From Candidatus Babelota bacterium (lineage in GTDB: Bacteria > Babelota > Babeliae > Babelales > JAUPTZ01): a stretch of 64,000 nt of DNA. The notes beneath the pieces are model-generated. The model was not told where the DNA came from, searched no databases, and saw nothing but the letters and a program-made list of their open reading frames with translations. The stretch is from the NCBI GenBank assembly GCA_030917815.1, contig JAUPTZ010000013.1, positions 67,109 through 131,108 on the forward strand. The letters run 5' to 3'. A program made the position numbers and the translations under genes. Shown piece by piece: positions 1-9,260 of the stretch (position 1 is its first letter; every line of letters begins with the position of its first letter).

Positions 1-445
1 TAGGAAGAACATATACATGAGCCCCATAGCGACGAGCCATCTCATGCCATAGGACATAATGAGCGTGATGCTCTGCCTGCGTAATGATAATACCATCGCC
101 AGGCTCAAGAATATGCCGTGCCCACACATACGCAATCGTATTCAAGCTATCGGTTGCGCCGGCGGTAAAAATTATTTCGGCACTCGACCGAGCATTAATG
201 AATTGAGCTACCTGGCCACGAACACTTTCATACTGAGTAGTCGTGCGTTCGGCACTTTCGTAAACCCCGCGATGGACACTTCCATGGGCTCGTTCGTAAA
301 AATTGCTCATCGCCTCGATAACCGAGGCCAAGGTACAAGCGGTAGCCGCACTGTCAAAATAGCATTGCTGGCTAGCTTTTTCAGAAGGCGCTAGCGCCGG
401 AAAATAATGAGATAAAGGGGTAAGAAGTATTTTGTTCGTTACCAT
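1..445 (-). CDS. sufS: SufS/CsdA-type cysteine desulfurase, N-terminal part (cut by window edge)
   Basis: Not in the ORF track because it leaves the window. Reading the minus strand from ATG at 445 gives 148 open codons. The product would be a PLP enzyme taking sulfur from cysteine for Fe-S cluster or thio-modification pathways. Visible group II family landmarks are a YFDSAATA start, AHGSVHRGVYE, FINARSSAEIIFTAGATDS, and an ITQAEHHAHY segment matching the family's cofactor-contacting EHH(A/S) motif. The PLP lysine and catalytic cysteine lie beyond the edge and cannot be checked. It is divergent from the hydrolase gene at 590. Plain aminotransferase class V is the alternative, but the HRG and EHH motifs favour SufS. 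Confidence 0.85.
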   Translation of the reverse strand, partial: MVTNKILLTPLSHYFPALAPSEKASQQCYFDSAATACTLASVIEAMSNFYERAHGSVHRGVYESAERTTTQYESVRGQVAQFINARSSAEIIFTAGATDSLNTIAYVWARHILEPGDGIIITQAEHHAHYVLWHEMARRYGAHVYVLP

Positions 446-589
446 ACCTAAGTAGTGTATCGGGATTTTGCACGCACGTCCAACCAAGCAACAGCGACCC
501 CTCTAAAAACGTAATCTACCCTTTTAAGCCGCCCCTGTGTATACTCTGCGCTCTATCTCGATGCGTATCAAACAAAAAAGGAGTTTGTT

Positions 590-1897
590 ATGAGCCAGCA
601 CCGGCCAACACAAAAACTATGTTCTTTCTTCATACTTCTCACCCTATTCTCTCTCACCGCTTTACCGCAATCCAAGGCTGAACAGACCGAAATGGATACA
701 AGTGCGCAAGACCATTACATAAACGCGCTGCTCCATAAATATCATCTAGCGCCCCATGAACGCTTATTTAGCTATCGATTTAAACATGAAATTTACAGCC
801 CATTGCTCGGCACATCACGGCAACTCCCACCAGACATTGAGAAAATAGCAATTCAGCAAAACAGTTATCTACAAACAACCACGTACTTCCGCGACACCAG
901 CCTCTTACACAATGGCCCCAAAGTCAGATCCTATCAACTCATGGCGTCAAAAGATAAAAAGGAATCAGGGTCGATTATTTCGGCCGTTACCGATGATGGC
1001 GTTGTCATTGAGGGAACGCTCATTAAGCGAAACAGTTCCACCTTGCTTGTCGTCGGTGGTGGTTTTACCCATTACCGAGAAAAAATGGCTCCTATGGGCG
1101 ATTTATTTAACAACTATGACGTTCTTTTCTTTGACTATCGTGGTCATGGTTATGCAAAAAGCAAACTCTTCAAGCCAAAGACCTGGAAAAATCTTTCCCA
1201 ACAGCTACTCGGCGTCGACCCCAAAAAAGTACGCCTCGGCCTCTCGGAAGAAAAAGACGTACACGCAATAGTTCAGCAAGCCTGCCGGCTAAAGAAATAT
1301 ACTAACATCATAGGTCTCGGTGTTTGTTACTCAGGGCTTATCTTTATCAAAACCGCCGCCCTCTATCCAAATCTTTTCACCAAGCTCATTCTTGACGGCT
1401 GTTGGTTTTCACTGCGCGATTCGGTAGAAACACTGGCCCGCGACCCAGGCTTACTCGCTCGCTCGCAACGTCATACCAAGTGGGAGCAAAACTGGCTAGT
1501 ACGGCAGCGATGGTTTCAAAAATCGGTACTATGGCTTGGTCAAAAGCTCTTCGAAATTGAGTTCAATACGGTTTCGGTGCTTGATTACGCACCACTTCTC
1601 AAAGAAACAATGCCTATCCTATTCATCCACGGCAAAGATGATGTCATGATTCCACGAGAACAATTTGAAATCCTGTTTCATGCTACCAATTGCCGCCAAA
1701 AAATAGCCTTCATCACCGACAATCCGCATGTATGGAATCATCTCAAGGAAAAAGAACTCTACAAAGAGGTGGTAGAAACGTTTGTGAACATGTCCTATGA
1801 ACAATTCAATCGGTTAATGATATCACCGGAAGCGTTAATAGATTATAAGCAATCTCGTCTGATGCAAATCACAAGCAGCACATCTACAAAAAAATAG
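590..1897 (+). CDS. Exported alpha/beta hydrolase with a probable Cys nucleophile
   Basis: 435 aa with a Sec signal peptide (hydrophobic residues about 11-27, cleavage near SKA). The mature part has an alpha/beta-hydrolase core: an oxyanion-type VVGGGFTHY strand near 155, FDYRGHGYA at 181-189, the nucleophile elbow GLGVCYSG with Cys246 where most relatives have Ser, an acid in FIHGKDD (350-351) and a candidate His380 or His384. Cys nucleophiles are known in dienelactone hydrolases, so activity is possible; the substrate is unknown. The start has a strong AAGGAG Shine-Dalgarno. It converges on metG, with only a repeat element between. Fold is solid, reaction unassigned. Confidence 0.75.
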   Translation: MSQHRPTQKLCSFFILLTLFSLTALPQSKAEQTEMDTSAQDHYINALLHKYHLAPHERLFSYRFKHEIYSPLLGTSRQLPPDIEKIAIQQNSYLQTTTYFRDTSLLHNGPKVRSYQLMASKDKKESGSIISAVTDDGVVIEGTLIKRNSSTLLVVGGGFTHYREKMAPMGDLFNNYDVLFFDYRGHGYAKSKLFKPKTWKNLSQQLLGVDPKKVRLGLSEEKDVHAIVQQACRLKKYTNIIGLGVCYSGLIFIKTAALYPNLFTKLILDGCWFSLRDSVETLARDPGLLARSQRHTKWEQNWLVRQRWFQKSVLWLGQKLFEIEFNTVSVLDYAPLLKETMPILFIHGKDDVMIPREQFEILFHATNCRQKIAFITDNPHVWNHLKEKELYKEVVETFVNMSYEQFNRLMISPEALIDYKQSRLMQITSSTSTKK

Positions 1898-2186
1898 TTG
1901 CTTCGGCGATGCCTACAAGGCATACGCCTCGCAATGACGGCCGAACATGGCAAGCGTCAGCTTCGTGCTGCTCGCAATGCTCAACTGCTTCCTTTTTCAA
2001 TACGCTTACACCCCACACTACAGCGTACGCTGGCACACAAACAAGCTCAGTCACGAAAACCTTTGAAAGCCGCGAATCACCACAGAGGGCGGCTTAGGCC
2101 ATCAGCGAGCAGCGCGACGCTGATAGGTTCCTTGTTCGGCCGTCATTGCGAGCTTTGTGCCATTATATGGCCGAAGCGTGGCAATC
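1898..2186. repeat. Palindromic (MITE/RPE-like) element between convergent genes
   Basis: The gap between the hydrolase stop (1895-1897) and the metG stop (2185-2187) is a composite inverted repeat. The left arm reads TTGCTTCGGC...CGCAATGACGGCCGAACA and the right arm TGTTCGGCCGTCATTGCGAG...GGCCGAAGCGTGGCAATC, separated by roughly 180 bp of irregular sequence. The cores CGTCATTGCGAG and GGCAATC recur at 60528-60631. The element starts directly after one stop codon and its end supplies part of the other. I see no gene in it; the ORFs in this gap look like repeat translations. Confidence 0.7.
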
Positions 2187-4200
2187 AGCAAAGACGCGAG
2201 CCAGGGGCAATCGCATCATCAACACTTACTAACGATATCTTGTCACCATCTTTAGCAATCAGCATCATACCTTGTGATAACATGCCCAGCATCTTACGTG
2301 GTGGCAAGTTAGCTACAAACAATCCACGCTTTCCAGTCAGCTGTTCAGGCGTAAATGATTGCCCAACGCCGGCTAGAATTTGTCGCACACCGTAGCTACC
2401 CAAATCAACCTGCATACAAAGCATCTTATCCGATTTCTCAACGCGCACACAGGAGACAATGGAGCCTATCACTAATTCAACTTTTACCAGCTGATCAATT
2501 GTGATAAAGCCGTCCTCCGCCGCCCCTTCTGAGTTCGAGCGCGACACAGCGGCTACTACTGGCGTCACGGGATGCGTAACTTTTACGGCTGGCTGTGATT
2601 GTGGTGGGGCAAGGGCTTCGAGCTCTGCGGCAGCTTCTTTGTACTCGATCGGCAGTTCAGGCCGCACAAATAACGGCTCACGTGGCACAAAATAAGTACA
2701 CGGGACGTTCCATTTGCATGCATAAATTTGCTCTTTGGTTGCCGACAGCGTATGTCCCAAAGAAGCAAGAAGCTGCTTTGACTTATACGGCATAATCGAA
2801 CTAATAAGATGACCAATGATATACAAACTTTGCGCGGTCGCCGCTAATGTTTCACTAAATTGTGCCGGATTTTCTTTCGCTTTTTTCCACGGCTCCATCT
2901 CATGAAAGTAAACATTCACTTTGGTAATGAATGCCCAAATAGCCGCATGCGCCTGCGAAAGCTGTAATCCATCCATTAACACTTCAAACTCGCCCAGCAT
3001 TTCGTTACAAGCTTCATGCAATTTTTTACTCTCTTCTGACCATGTTTTTGGCACCACAACCTCGGTCGCACTGTATTTCAATGCAAGTGACGCTGCACGC
3101 TGTAAAAGATTGCCTAAATTATTGGCCAAATCACTTTCAATCCGGCTCACAATGTCAGGAACACTTATATTACCGTCGTGATTAGTAGGCATATGTCGTA
3201 CCAAATAAAAACGTATCTGATCAACACCAAAGTGATCGGCAAGCTTCAATGGATCAAGCGCATTACCTTTTGATTTGGACATCTTATCGTTATTAACCAG
3301 TAAATACCCATGCACTAGCAAGCGTCGGGCCGGCTGCACCCCAACCGCCATCAAAAACGCAGGAAAATAAACGGCATGAAATTTCACAATATCTTTTGCC
3401 ATCACTTGCACGTCGGCCGGCCAAAATTGCGCAAAGCGACTGCCAGCTTGCGGCCCCGTATGCAAGAAACCAAGAGCACTTACATAATTCATAAGTGCAT
3501 CACCCCATACGTACACCGTATGCTCTGGATCACTCGGAAATGGAATTCCCCATTCAACCGTCGTACGCGAGATACTCAAATCTTTAAGACCACCTTTTAC
3601 AAACGCCAAAATCTCATTAATCCGTTCCTTAGGATGAATGAAGTTCGGATTTTGCTCGTAAAATGCAAGCAGCTTTTCTTGATATGCCGAAAGACGAAAG
3701 AAATAATTTTCTTCACTAATTTTTTGCAAGCCACGAAAACAGCTCGGGCACGTTTGCTCACCTTCAACGACAACAGCCTGCTCTTGCGTTACAAATGTTT
3801 CACATGGCACACAATACAAACCTTCGTAGCGAGCTTTGTAGATATCACCTTTAGCAATCAACTGCTCAATCCATCGCACCACCGTCTGTTTGTGCGCAAG
3901 CTCTGTAGTTCGAATAAAACGATCATAAGACAACTCATAACGCTCCCAGGCCGATTGAAAAGCCGGAATCATTTGATCAACAAACTGTTGTGGGTGCATT
4001 TCTGCCAATGCCGCTTGTTGTGCAATCTTTTGTCCATGCTCATCGGTGCCGGTCAAAAAGTAAACCTCGTTACCTTTAAACCGCTGCCAGCGAGCGATCA
4101 CATCGGCAAGCAACGTTGAGTAGAGCGTGCCAATATGCGGCTTTGCGTTTACGTAATATATTGGAGTGGTGATGTAAAAACTTTTTTTTTGCGCGCTCAT
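2185..4200 (-). CDS. metG: Methionyl-tRNA synthetase
   Basis: 671 aa class I synthetase charging tRNA-Met, cytoplasmic. Landmarks in order: TTPIYYVNAKPHIGTLYS (HIGH equivalent HIGT), a zinc knuckle with CVPC and CPSC pairs near 130-155, the DKMSKSKGN loop near 310, an anticodon-binding helical domain, a Pro/Ala-rich linker, and a C-terminal EMAP/Trbp111-like tRNA-binding domain (VKVELVIGSIVSCVRVEKSDKML). Length suits a MetG with fused C-terminal domain. It is last in a run lepB-lepB-metG, 5 bp after the second lepB. Its stop codon abuts the palindromic element. Confidence 0.96.
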   Translation of the reverse strand: MSAQKKSFYITTPIYYVNAKPHIGTLYSTLLADVIARWQRFKGNEVYFLTGTDEHGQKIAQQAALAEMHPQQFVDQMIPAFQSAWERYELSYDRFIRTTELAHKQTVVRWIEQLIAKGDIYKARYEGLYCVPCETFVTQEQAVVVEGEQTCPSCFRGLQKISEENYFFRLSAYQEKLLAFYEQNPNFIHPKERINEILAFVKGGLKDLSISRTTVEWGIPFPSDPEHTVYVWGDALMNYVSALGFLHTGPQAGSRFAQFWPADVQVMAKDIVKFHAVYFPAFLMAVGVQPARRLLVHGYLLVNNDKMSKSKGNALDPLKLADHFGVDQIRFYLVRHMPTNHDGNISVPDIVSRIESDLANNLGNLLQRAASLALKYSATEVVVPKTWSEESKKLHEACNEMLGEFEVLMDGLQLSQAHAAIWAFITKVNVYFHEMEPWKKAKENPAQFSETLAATAQSLYIIGHLISSIMPYKSKQLLASLGHTLSATKEQIYACKWNVPCTYFVPREPLFVRPELPIEYKEAAAELEALAPPQSQPAVKVTHPVTPVVAAVSRSNSEGAAEDGFITIDQLVKVELVIGSIVSCVRVEKSDKMLCMQVDLGSYGVRQILAGVGQSFTPEQLTGKRGLFVANLPPRKMLGMLSQGMMLIAKDGDKISLVSVDDAIAPGSRLC

Positions 4201-4205
4201 ATACC

Positions 4206-5189
4206 CTATACCCCTTTGCTTTCTAATCTCAAATCAGGAATTCCCCACAATGGCTTCAAAACACGATTCCATCGAATAATATTGGTAAAAAATGTAATCG
4301 GATTCTGGAGCAAGGCAAGGAACCAAAATGGCTCTTCACTATCAAGTGAAAACAGAATAACGCTTGCACGTCCCAATAAAAGTTCTTGGTCCACAAACCC
4401 TACAAAACGACTGTCATGACTGTTGTGACGAGAGTCACCTTGCACCCACAACTTGCCCTCAGGAACGGTAAATGGCCCAAACTCATCAACGGTATAATGC
4501 TTTTCTGGATGCGTACGATCAAAAAGGTACCAGGCCTTATCGGCCGGCTCCATTATCGGAGTCCCAACCCATTTATCGGTTACAACCTCATCAGGTGTTA
4601 TTGCATAATAAGGCTGATCAGCAAGAGGAATTGAGAGATCAACCGTATACATAACCTCTTTAGTTTTACTATGCAAAATCGATGGCACTATTCGTGCAAA
4701 AAACGAATGCGGCGATACAAAACCGGTATTTTTGCGCACCCTAAGTAATGGATACGGATTCACATAAGACTCCTCAAGATGCTCTCCATTGAGATAAAGC
4801 ACTGCACGGCCCTCCTCCACGCGACCCTCAATAGTATCACCCGGCACCGCAATCACCCGTTTTACCCAATTATTAGGCCCAGCAGGCAAGACCCCAAAGA
4901 GAGATATCCCAACATATTTCTGCCACATTTTTTGCAGAGAGTTTGTGCTGTACACAAACTCTGGATCACTAAACATAGCCTGATCACCGCGTTGAGGTTT
5001 TTGCATCATGTACACCATCTTGTTACCCCAGATGCGATCGCCTACCAAAAGATTGGGCTCTGCAGAGCCGGTTGGCACATGATAAATACCAAAAACGAAG
5101 GTACGTACCACAAACGCAATTAAGAGGATAAAAACAATATCGATAATTGTTTTACACAAGGTAGGTGAACATTGTTTATTTTTATGCAT
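4206..5189 (-). CDS. lepB: Signal peptidase I, second tandem copy
   Basis: 327 aa inner-membrane serine/lysine protease that removes Sec signal peptides. One N-terminal membrane anchor (about 15-35) leads into VPTGSAEPN with Ser42 as nucleophile. NWVKRVIAVPGD carries the general base Lys110, and the late box GDSRHNSHDSRFVG is present. The residue after the catalytic Ser is Ala rather than the usual Met, as in the upstream paralogue. A long insert (about 130-230) separates the catalytic boxes, typical of larger Gram-negative LepB. It sits 14 bp downstream of the first copy with SD GGGAGA, and is probably co-transcribed with metG. Confidence 0.93.
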   Translation of the reverse strand: MHKNKQCSPTLCKTIIDIVFILLIAFVVRTFVFGIYHVPTGSAEPNLLVGDRIWGNKMVYMMQKPQRGDQAMFSDPEFVYSTNSLQKMWQKYVGISLFGVLPAGPNNWVKRVIAVPGDTIEGRVEEGRAVLYLNGEHLEESYVNPYPLLRVRKNTGFVSPHSFFARIVPSILHSKTKEVMYTVDLSIPLADQPYYAITPDEVVTDKWVGTPIMEPADKAWYLFDRTHPEKHYTVDEFGPFTVPEGKLWVQGDSRHNSHDSRFVGFVDQELLLGRASVILFSLDSEEPFWFLALLQNPITFFTNIIRWNRVLKPLWGIPDLRLESKGV

Positions 5190-5203
5190 ACGCTCTCCCG
5201 ATA

Positions 5204-6442
5204 CTATTCTTCTAATTTCTCAGTAGGGATTTCACTCAATCGATGCTCTCGCAAATCAGGAATTCCCCACAACGGCTTCAAGAAGCGACTCCATCGAATT
5301 ACATGCGCAAAGAATCCAACCGGATCCTTGAGCAAAGCAAACAACCAGAACGGCTCTTCGCTATCAAGCGAAAAGAGAACAATGCTTGCACGACCAAGTA
5401 CATGCTCTTCATCCAAGAACATCCAATAACGACTATCGCGGCTATTGCGTCGCGAATCACCCTGCACCCAGTATTTACCGGCAGGAACAGTAAACGGACC
5501 AAATACATCAACATTACGATTGGTACGATGCTCATATGATGGCTCAAACGCCGGCAACAAGAGCGGATCGGCCGATATTGGATGCCGTAAAATTTCTTGT
5601 GGCAACATGTGATAATACGGCTGCTGATCAAGCGGTACCAATGGATCATAGGTATAACTTACTTGGCGCGCACGTGTATGCAAGAAGGACGGCAACACAC
5701 ATCCCAAGAATGAGCTTGGCGCAAAAAATCCGGTTTGCTTGCGCAGTACTAACAACGGATATGGGTTCACATAAGATTCGTCCAGCTTCTCACCGTTACG
5801 ATACACCACGGTGCGACCACCTTCCATACGACCTTCAATCGTATCACCAGGCACCCCAACAACACGCTTTACCCAGTTATCCGGCCCACTTGGTAATAAG
5901 CCAAACAGCGGAAGACCGGCATATTTTTGCCACAACCGCTTAATAGTATTTTGACTGTACCCAAACTCTGGATCGTTGAAAATAACCAGATCGCCGTGTA
6001 CTGGTTTTTGCACCAAGTACACCATCTTATTACCCCACAACCGATCGCCCACAAGAATGTTTGGCTCGGCCGATCCGGTTGGTACATGATAAATACCAAA
6101 TACACAGGTACGAATAACAAACGCTGCAAACCCTGCAACAATGATAGATTCAAGCCATACACGCCACACCGGTTTTGTAAGCTGTACTAACTCTTTGTAG
6201 CAGGCATCCATTTGCCTGTAAAGACGATCAACGCGATCAAGATCTGATTCTGACTGCACAAGTAATGCATTGAGAGCAACATGATATTCTTCGACTTGCG
6301 CCATGAGTGCTTCTATTTTTGCACGGAGTTCTTTATGCGAACCCTCTTCTCTCCACTCAGCAATAAGCCCAACCCATTGGCGCCTTTGAATGCCATACGT
6401 CTGAAAAAATGTCTTCACCTGCTCTGAATACTTTTTATGCAT
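5204..6442 (-). CDS. lepB: Signal peptidase I, first tandem copy with N-terminal helical extension
   Basis: 412 aa. The first 90 or so residues are charged and helical, probably coiled coil, ahead of a single TM segment (about 97-117). The catalytic core follows: HVPTGSAEPN with Ser124, NWVKRVVGVPGD with Lys192, and GDSRRNSRDSRYW. It clearly parallels the downstream copy across the whole core, so the pair is a tandem duplication that diverged at the N terminus. Both keep the dyad, so both should be active; different substrates or partners are an inference. Lies 34 bp after potD on the same strand. Confidence 0.93.
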   Translation of the reverse strand: MHKKYSEQVKTFFQTYGIQRRQWVGLIAEWREEGSHKELRAKIEALMAQVEEYHVALNALLVQSESDLDRVDRLYRQMDACYKELVQLTKPVWRVWLESIIVAGFAAFVIRTCVFGIYHVPTGSAEPNILVGDRLWGNKMVYLVQKPVHGDLVIFNDPEFGYSQNTIKRLWQKYAGLPLFGLLPSGPDNWVKRVVGVPGDTIEGRMEGGRTVVYRNGEKLDESYVNPYPLLVLRKQTGFFAPSSFLGCVLPSFLHTRARQVSYTYDPLVPLDQQPYYHMLPQEILRHPISADPLLLPAFEPSYEHRTNRNVDVFGPFTVPAGKYWVQGDSRRNSRDSRYWMFLDEEHVLGRASIVLFSLDSEEPFWLFALLKDPVGFFAHVIRWSRFLKPLWGIPDLREHRLSEIPTEKLEE

Positions 6443-6476
6443 ATATCACCATCTTATAAAGTTAAAAAAACTGTCG

Positions 6477-7589
6477 TCATACCATCGCGCTATGCCACAC
6501 ATTCTCAATTTGCTGTGCCGGTATATCATTATGAAGCGTATGGAGACGATTAAACAAGCTTACATCAGGAAAAAGATATTTGTGATTGCGCACCGATTCA
6601 GGCAATACAGCACACGCCTCCAAATTAGCCGGCAAAAATTTATTATTCTCATAACAAGCTAATGCACCTTTTTTAGAAAGCATGTACTCGATCACCTTAT
6701 GTGCTTGCTCAACTTTTTTACTGGTAATCGAAATCCCAAAATTACCGATGTACATCATTGATCCATTAGCAGGAATAACAAAGTCGGCCCACGGATACTC
6801 GGCCTGCAATTGAATCATATAGGCGCCCGGTATGACCACGGCCGGGCACACACCAGATACTAAAAAATACCGCAAGTTGTTAGTATAACATTCTATCCAT
6901 GGTTTTTGATTGCGCAACAGCGCAATAACTTCCCCCTCATGATCGGCAAGCAATTGCGCATCAACCGACCCGTAAAGATATAACAGCGCCAAGAAAACGG
7001 TCTCATATGGATCTTCGCCCAAACAAACTTTGTCTACCGCTGCACCATACACATATTCAGGTGAAACTAACGTGCCGTTCACCATTTTGCCAAAAATAAT
7101 ATCCCAATCAATGTTTTGTGGTAGTGTCTTTACCACCCGCGCATCGTAGCCAATCCCCACCGGAGACCAGGAGAAAGGAAAGGTATAAACATTGGACGGA
7201 TCGTAGAACCGCCCAAGCAAATGTGGTGCCAAATTAGCTATCGAAGGAAGGCTCTCTCGAGACAGCGGCAATAAAAGATTTTTCTCAATAAGCACTTCAA
7301 CCATCGAATCGGTTGGCGCAAGAACATCAATTCCACTATCCTGCGTAAATACTAATTTCGTGATTACTTCCTCAATCGCCTCAAAGTGACGCACAACAAC
7401 CGGAATACCGGTTTCTTGCGTAAATTCATCAAAATCTTCGGTAGAAAGCATATCACAATAGGCATACACGGTTACCGCACCGACTCCTTTATCTTTTCCT
7501 AAACTCAAGAAGACATACAGAAAAAGACTTGCAAAAAGTACCAGTAAAAAACCGATGCCATAACGCCATAGCGCACGAATATTAATCAC
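6477..7589 (-). CDS. potD: Spermidine/putrescine ABC transporter substrate-binding protein
   Basis: About 370 aa polyamine-binding protein for PotABC. An N-terminal hydrophobic stretch (RYGIGFLLVLFASLFLYVFLS) acts as signal or anchor, followed by the solute-binding fold: VTVYAYCDMLSTEDFDEF, DVLAPTDSMVEVLI and FPFSWSPVGIGYD, as in PotD/PotF. I prefer the GTG at 7589 over the ATG at 7604: the sequence at 7604 (ATGAGGTGG) looks like the Shine-Dalgarno of the GTG. It overlaps the end of potC, fitting translational coupling. The best family match is PotD by context; the ligand is not proven by sequence. Confidence 0.87.
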   Translation of the reverse strand: MINIRALWRYGIGFLLVLFASLFLYVFLSLGKDKGVGAVTVYAYCDMLSTEDFDEFTQETGIPVVVRHFEAIEEVITKLVFTQDSGIDVLAPTDSMVEVLIEKNLLLPLSRESLPSIANLAPHLLGRFYDPSNVYTFPFSWSPVGIGYDARVVKTLPQNIDWDIIFGKMVNGTLVSPEYVYGAAVDKVCLGEDPYETVFLALLYLYGSVDAQLLADHEGEVIALLRNQKPWIECYTNNLRYFLVSGVCPAVVIPGAYMIQLQAEYPWADFVIPANGSMMYIGNFGISITSKKVEQAHKVIEYMLSKKGALACYENNKFLPANLEACAVLPESVRNHKYLFPDVSLFNRLHTLHNDIPAQQIENVWHSAMV

Positions 7590-8376
7590 TGTGCACCACC
7601 TCATCTAAAATATTGAAATAGGCCAAGCAGACCACCGACATACTGCTAATCAGCAACATACACGTGGAAAGCGCATTAATGCTCGGATCAATTTGATTTT
7701 TTATTTGGTTGAACACATAGACCGACAATGTTTCAACATGAGTCCCAGCGCAGAAAAAAGAGATAACAAAATCGTCCAGCGATAGCGTAAACACTAGCAG
7801 ACCGGCAGCCATCAATCCCGGCGTCAATAGCGGCAGCACAACCCGCTTCATGGTTTGCCACTGAGTCGCACCAAGATCGAGAGAAGCCTCGGTCAAAATA
7901 GGGTCTATTTGATTAAAACGGGCACCTAGAATTGGAATAACAAATCCGAGCCCAACCACCGTATGCCCAACAATCAAGCTCTTGTAACCAAGCGGTAAGT
8001 TAAGCACTGAAAACAAACAGAGAAGCCCTATACCCAACACAATGTCAGGAACCAGTACGTTTGCATAAAACATGTTCAGCCATTTCTCCATGCGCAACCA
8101 CTTCGTTGAAATCACTGCACAGGTACCAAATACTAAACTCAAGATGGTTGAGCTACACGCGACAATCAATGAGGCACGCAATGCACTCAAAATCTCTTGC
8201 GAATTAATCATGGCAAAATACCAGCGAAGCGAAAATCCCTTCCAACCGCCCGCAAAATCACCATCATTAAAAGAAAAAACAACTAAGACAACAATAGGCA
8301 AATACAGAAAAAGATAGACACCAGTTACCATGAGCGGATTGAGGTATCGACCAAAGCGAGAACCTGAATAATACAT
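7582..8376 (-). CDS. potC: Spermidine/putrescine ABC transporter permease PotC
   Basis: 264 aa inner-membrane permease with about six TM helices and the BPD_transp_1 coupling motif EASLDLGATQWQTMKRVVLPLLTPG (around 160-185), which contacts the PotA ATPase. It pairs with PotB and follows it by 2 bp in the operon. The 3' end overlaps potD. Length matches the family. Nothing unusual. Confidence 0.92.
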   Translation of the reverse strand: MYYSGSRFGRYLNPLMVTGVYLFLYLPIVVLVVFSFNDGDFAGGWKGFSLRWYFAMINSQEILSALRASLIVACSSTILSLVFGTCAVISTKWLRMEKWLNMFYANVLVPDIVLGIGLLCLFSVLNLPLGYKSLIVGHTVVGLGFVIPILGARFNQIDPILTEASLDLGATQWQTMKRVVLPLLTPGLMAAGLLVFTLSLDDFVISFFCAGTHVETLSVYVFNQIKNQIDPSINALSTCMLLISSMSVVCLAYFNILDEVVHSD

Positions 8377-8378
8377 AC

Positions 8379-9251
8379 CTACTCCTCAATCATTAAACGC
8401 CGCTGTACGCGATGCACCGCATACCACACTACCGCAATTGCTATCGGAATCAGGAACGAAACCATCACAACGGCCGCACCAGAATGCCAATCGCGGAACA
8501 AGATAAATTTTTCAAAAATAATACGCCCCAAATAAAGGTCTTTTACCCCACCCATCAAATCAGGGATCGCAAACTCACCAAAAGCCGGCACCATAACCAA
8601 CGCGAGACCAACGCGAATACCTGACATGGAAAGTGGCCATACTATAGTAGTAAACGTTCTCCAAGGACTCGCACCTAAATCGGCAGCTGCCTCAAGCAAG
8701 CGCTTATCCATTTTTTCAAGAACGGTATACAACGGAAGCACCATGAATGGAAGATAACAGTAAACCATTCCAAGCACCGTTGCACTATAATTATTCAGTA
8801 ATGAAATCGGCTCGCCAGTCCAGCCCAATGCGTAGAAAAAACTGCTAAACAGTCCACGCTTTTGCAATAGATAAAACCATGAATAAACTTGAATAATGAA
8901 ACTGGTCCATGAAGGCAAAATAAGAAATACCAACAACACCTGCTTTAATCGTCGCGACTTTAGCGCCAAATAATAGGCCACTGGATAGCCAATTAATAAA
9001 CAAAGGACCCCGGTTATACAGGCCAAAACCGCCGAATTCAGCGTTACTTTCAGCTGCATACTAGAAAACAACGCCAAATAATGCTCCAGCGTCAGGCTCC
9101 AATCACCAACCGACATATCGGTCACCAAGCTAATCACGATAATGAAAAGGAGAGGCACCACTAAGAAATAGAGCTGCCATAAAAACGCTGGTATCCCTAA
9201 AAGGAACGGCCCCTGATCAAGAAGAAATTGTCGGACATTTACGGCTCGCAT
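8379..9251 (-). CDS. potB: Spermidine/putrescine ABC transporter permease PotB
   Basis: About 290 aa with six predicted TM helices. The EAA coupling loop LLEAAADLGASPWRTFTTIVWPLSMSG is intact, and the N terminus (FLLGIPAFLWQLYFLVVPLLFI) is a typical PotB start. The track starts at a GTG at 9257; the ATG at 9251, preceded by AAGGGGTGG, is the better start. It lies 9 bp after potA and directly before potC, so PotA2BC with PotD forms a complete importer. Confidence 0.92.
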   Translation of the reverse strand: MRAVNVRQFLLDQGPFLLGIPAFLWQLYFLVVPLLFIIVISLVTDMSVGDWSLTLEHYLALFSSMQLKVTLNSAVLACITGVLCLLIGYPVAYYLALKSRRLKQVLLVFLILPSWTSFIIQVYSWFYLLQKRGLFSSFFYALGWTGEPISLLNNYSATVLGMVYCYLPFMVLPLYTVLEKMDKRLLEAAADLGASPWRTFTTIVWPLSMSGIRVGLALVMVPAFGEFAIPDLMGGVKDLYLGRIIFEKFILFRDWHSGAAVVMVSFLIPIAIAVVWYAVHRVQRRLMIEE

Positions 9252-9260
9252 TACCACCCC

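Noticed and set aside
59-394. 111-aa plus-strand ORF
   Set aside because: Antisense to the SufS-like gene, whose conserved motifs read clearly on the minus strand.
540-545. TATACT as a -10 box for the hydrolase at 590
   Set aside because: No -35-like sequence at a suitable distance and no extended -10; too weak to list.
1898-2395. 165-aa and 62-aa ORFs after the hydrolase
   Set aside because: They translate the palindromic element and the antisense of metG; no RBS or coding character.
3376-4119. 247-aa plus ORF opposite metG
   Set aside because: Antisense shadow; metG motifs are continuous on the minus strand.
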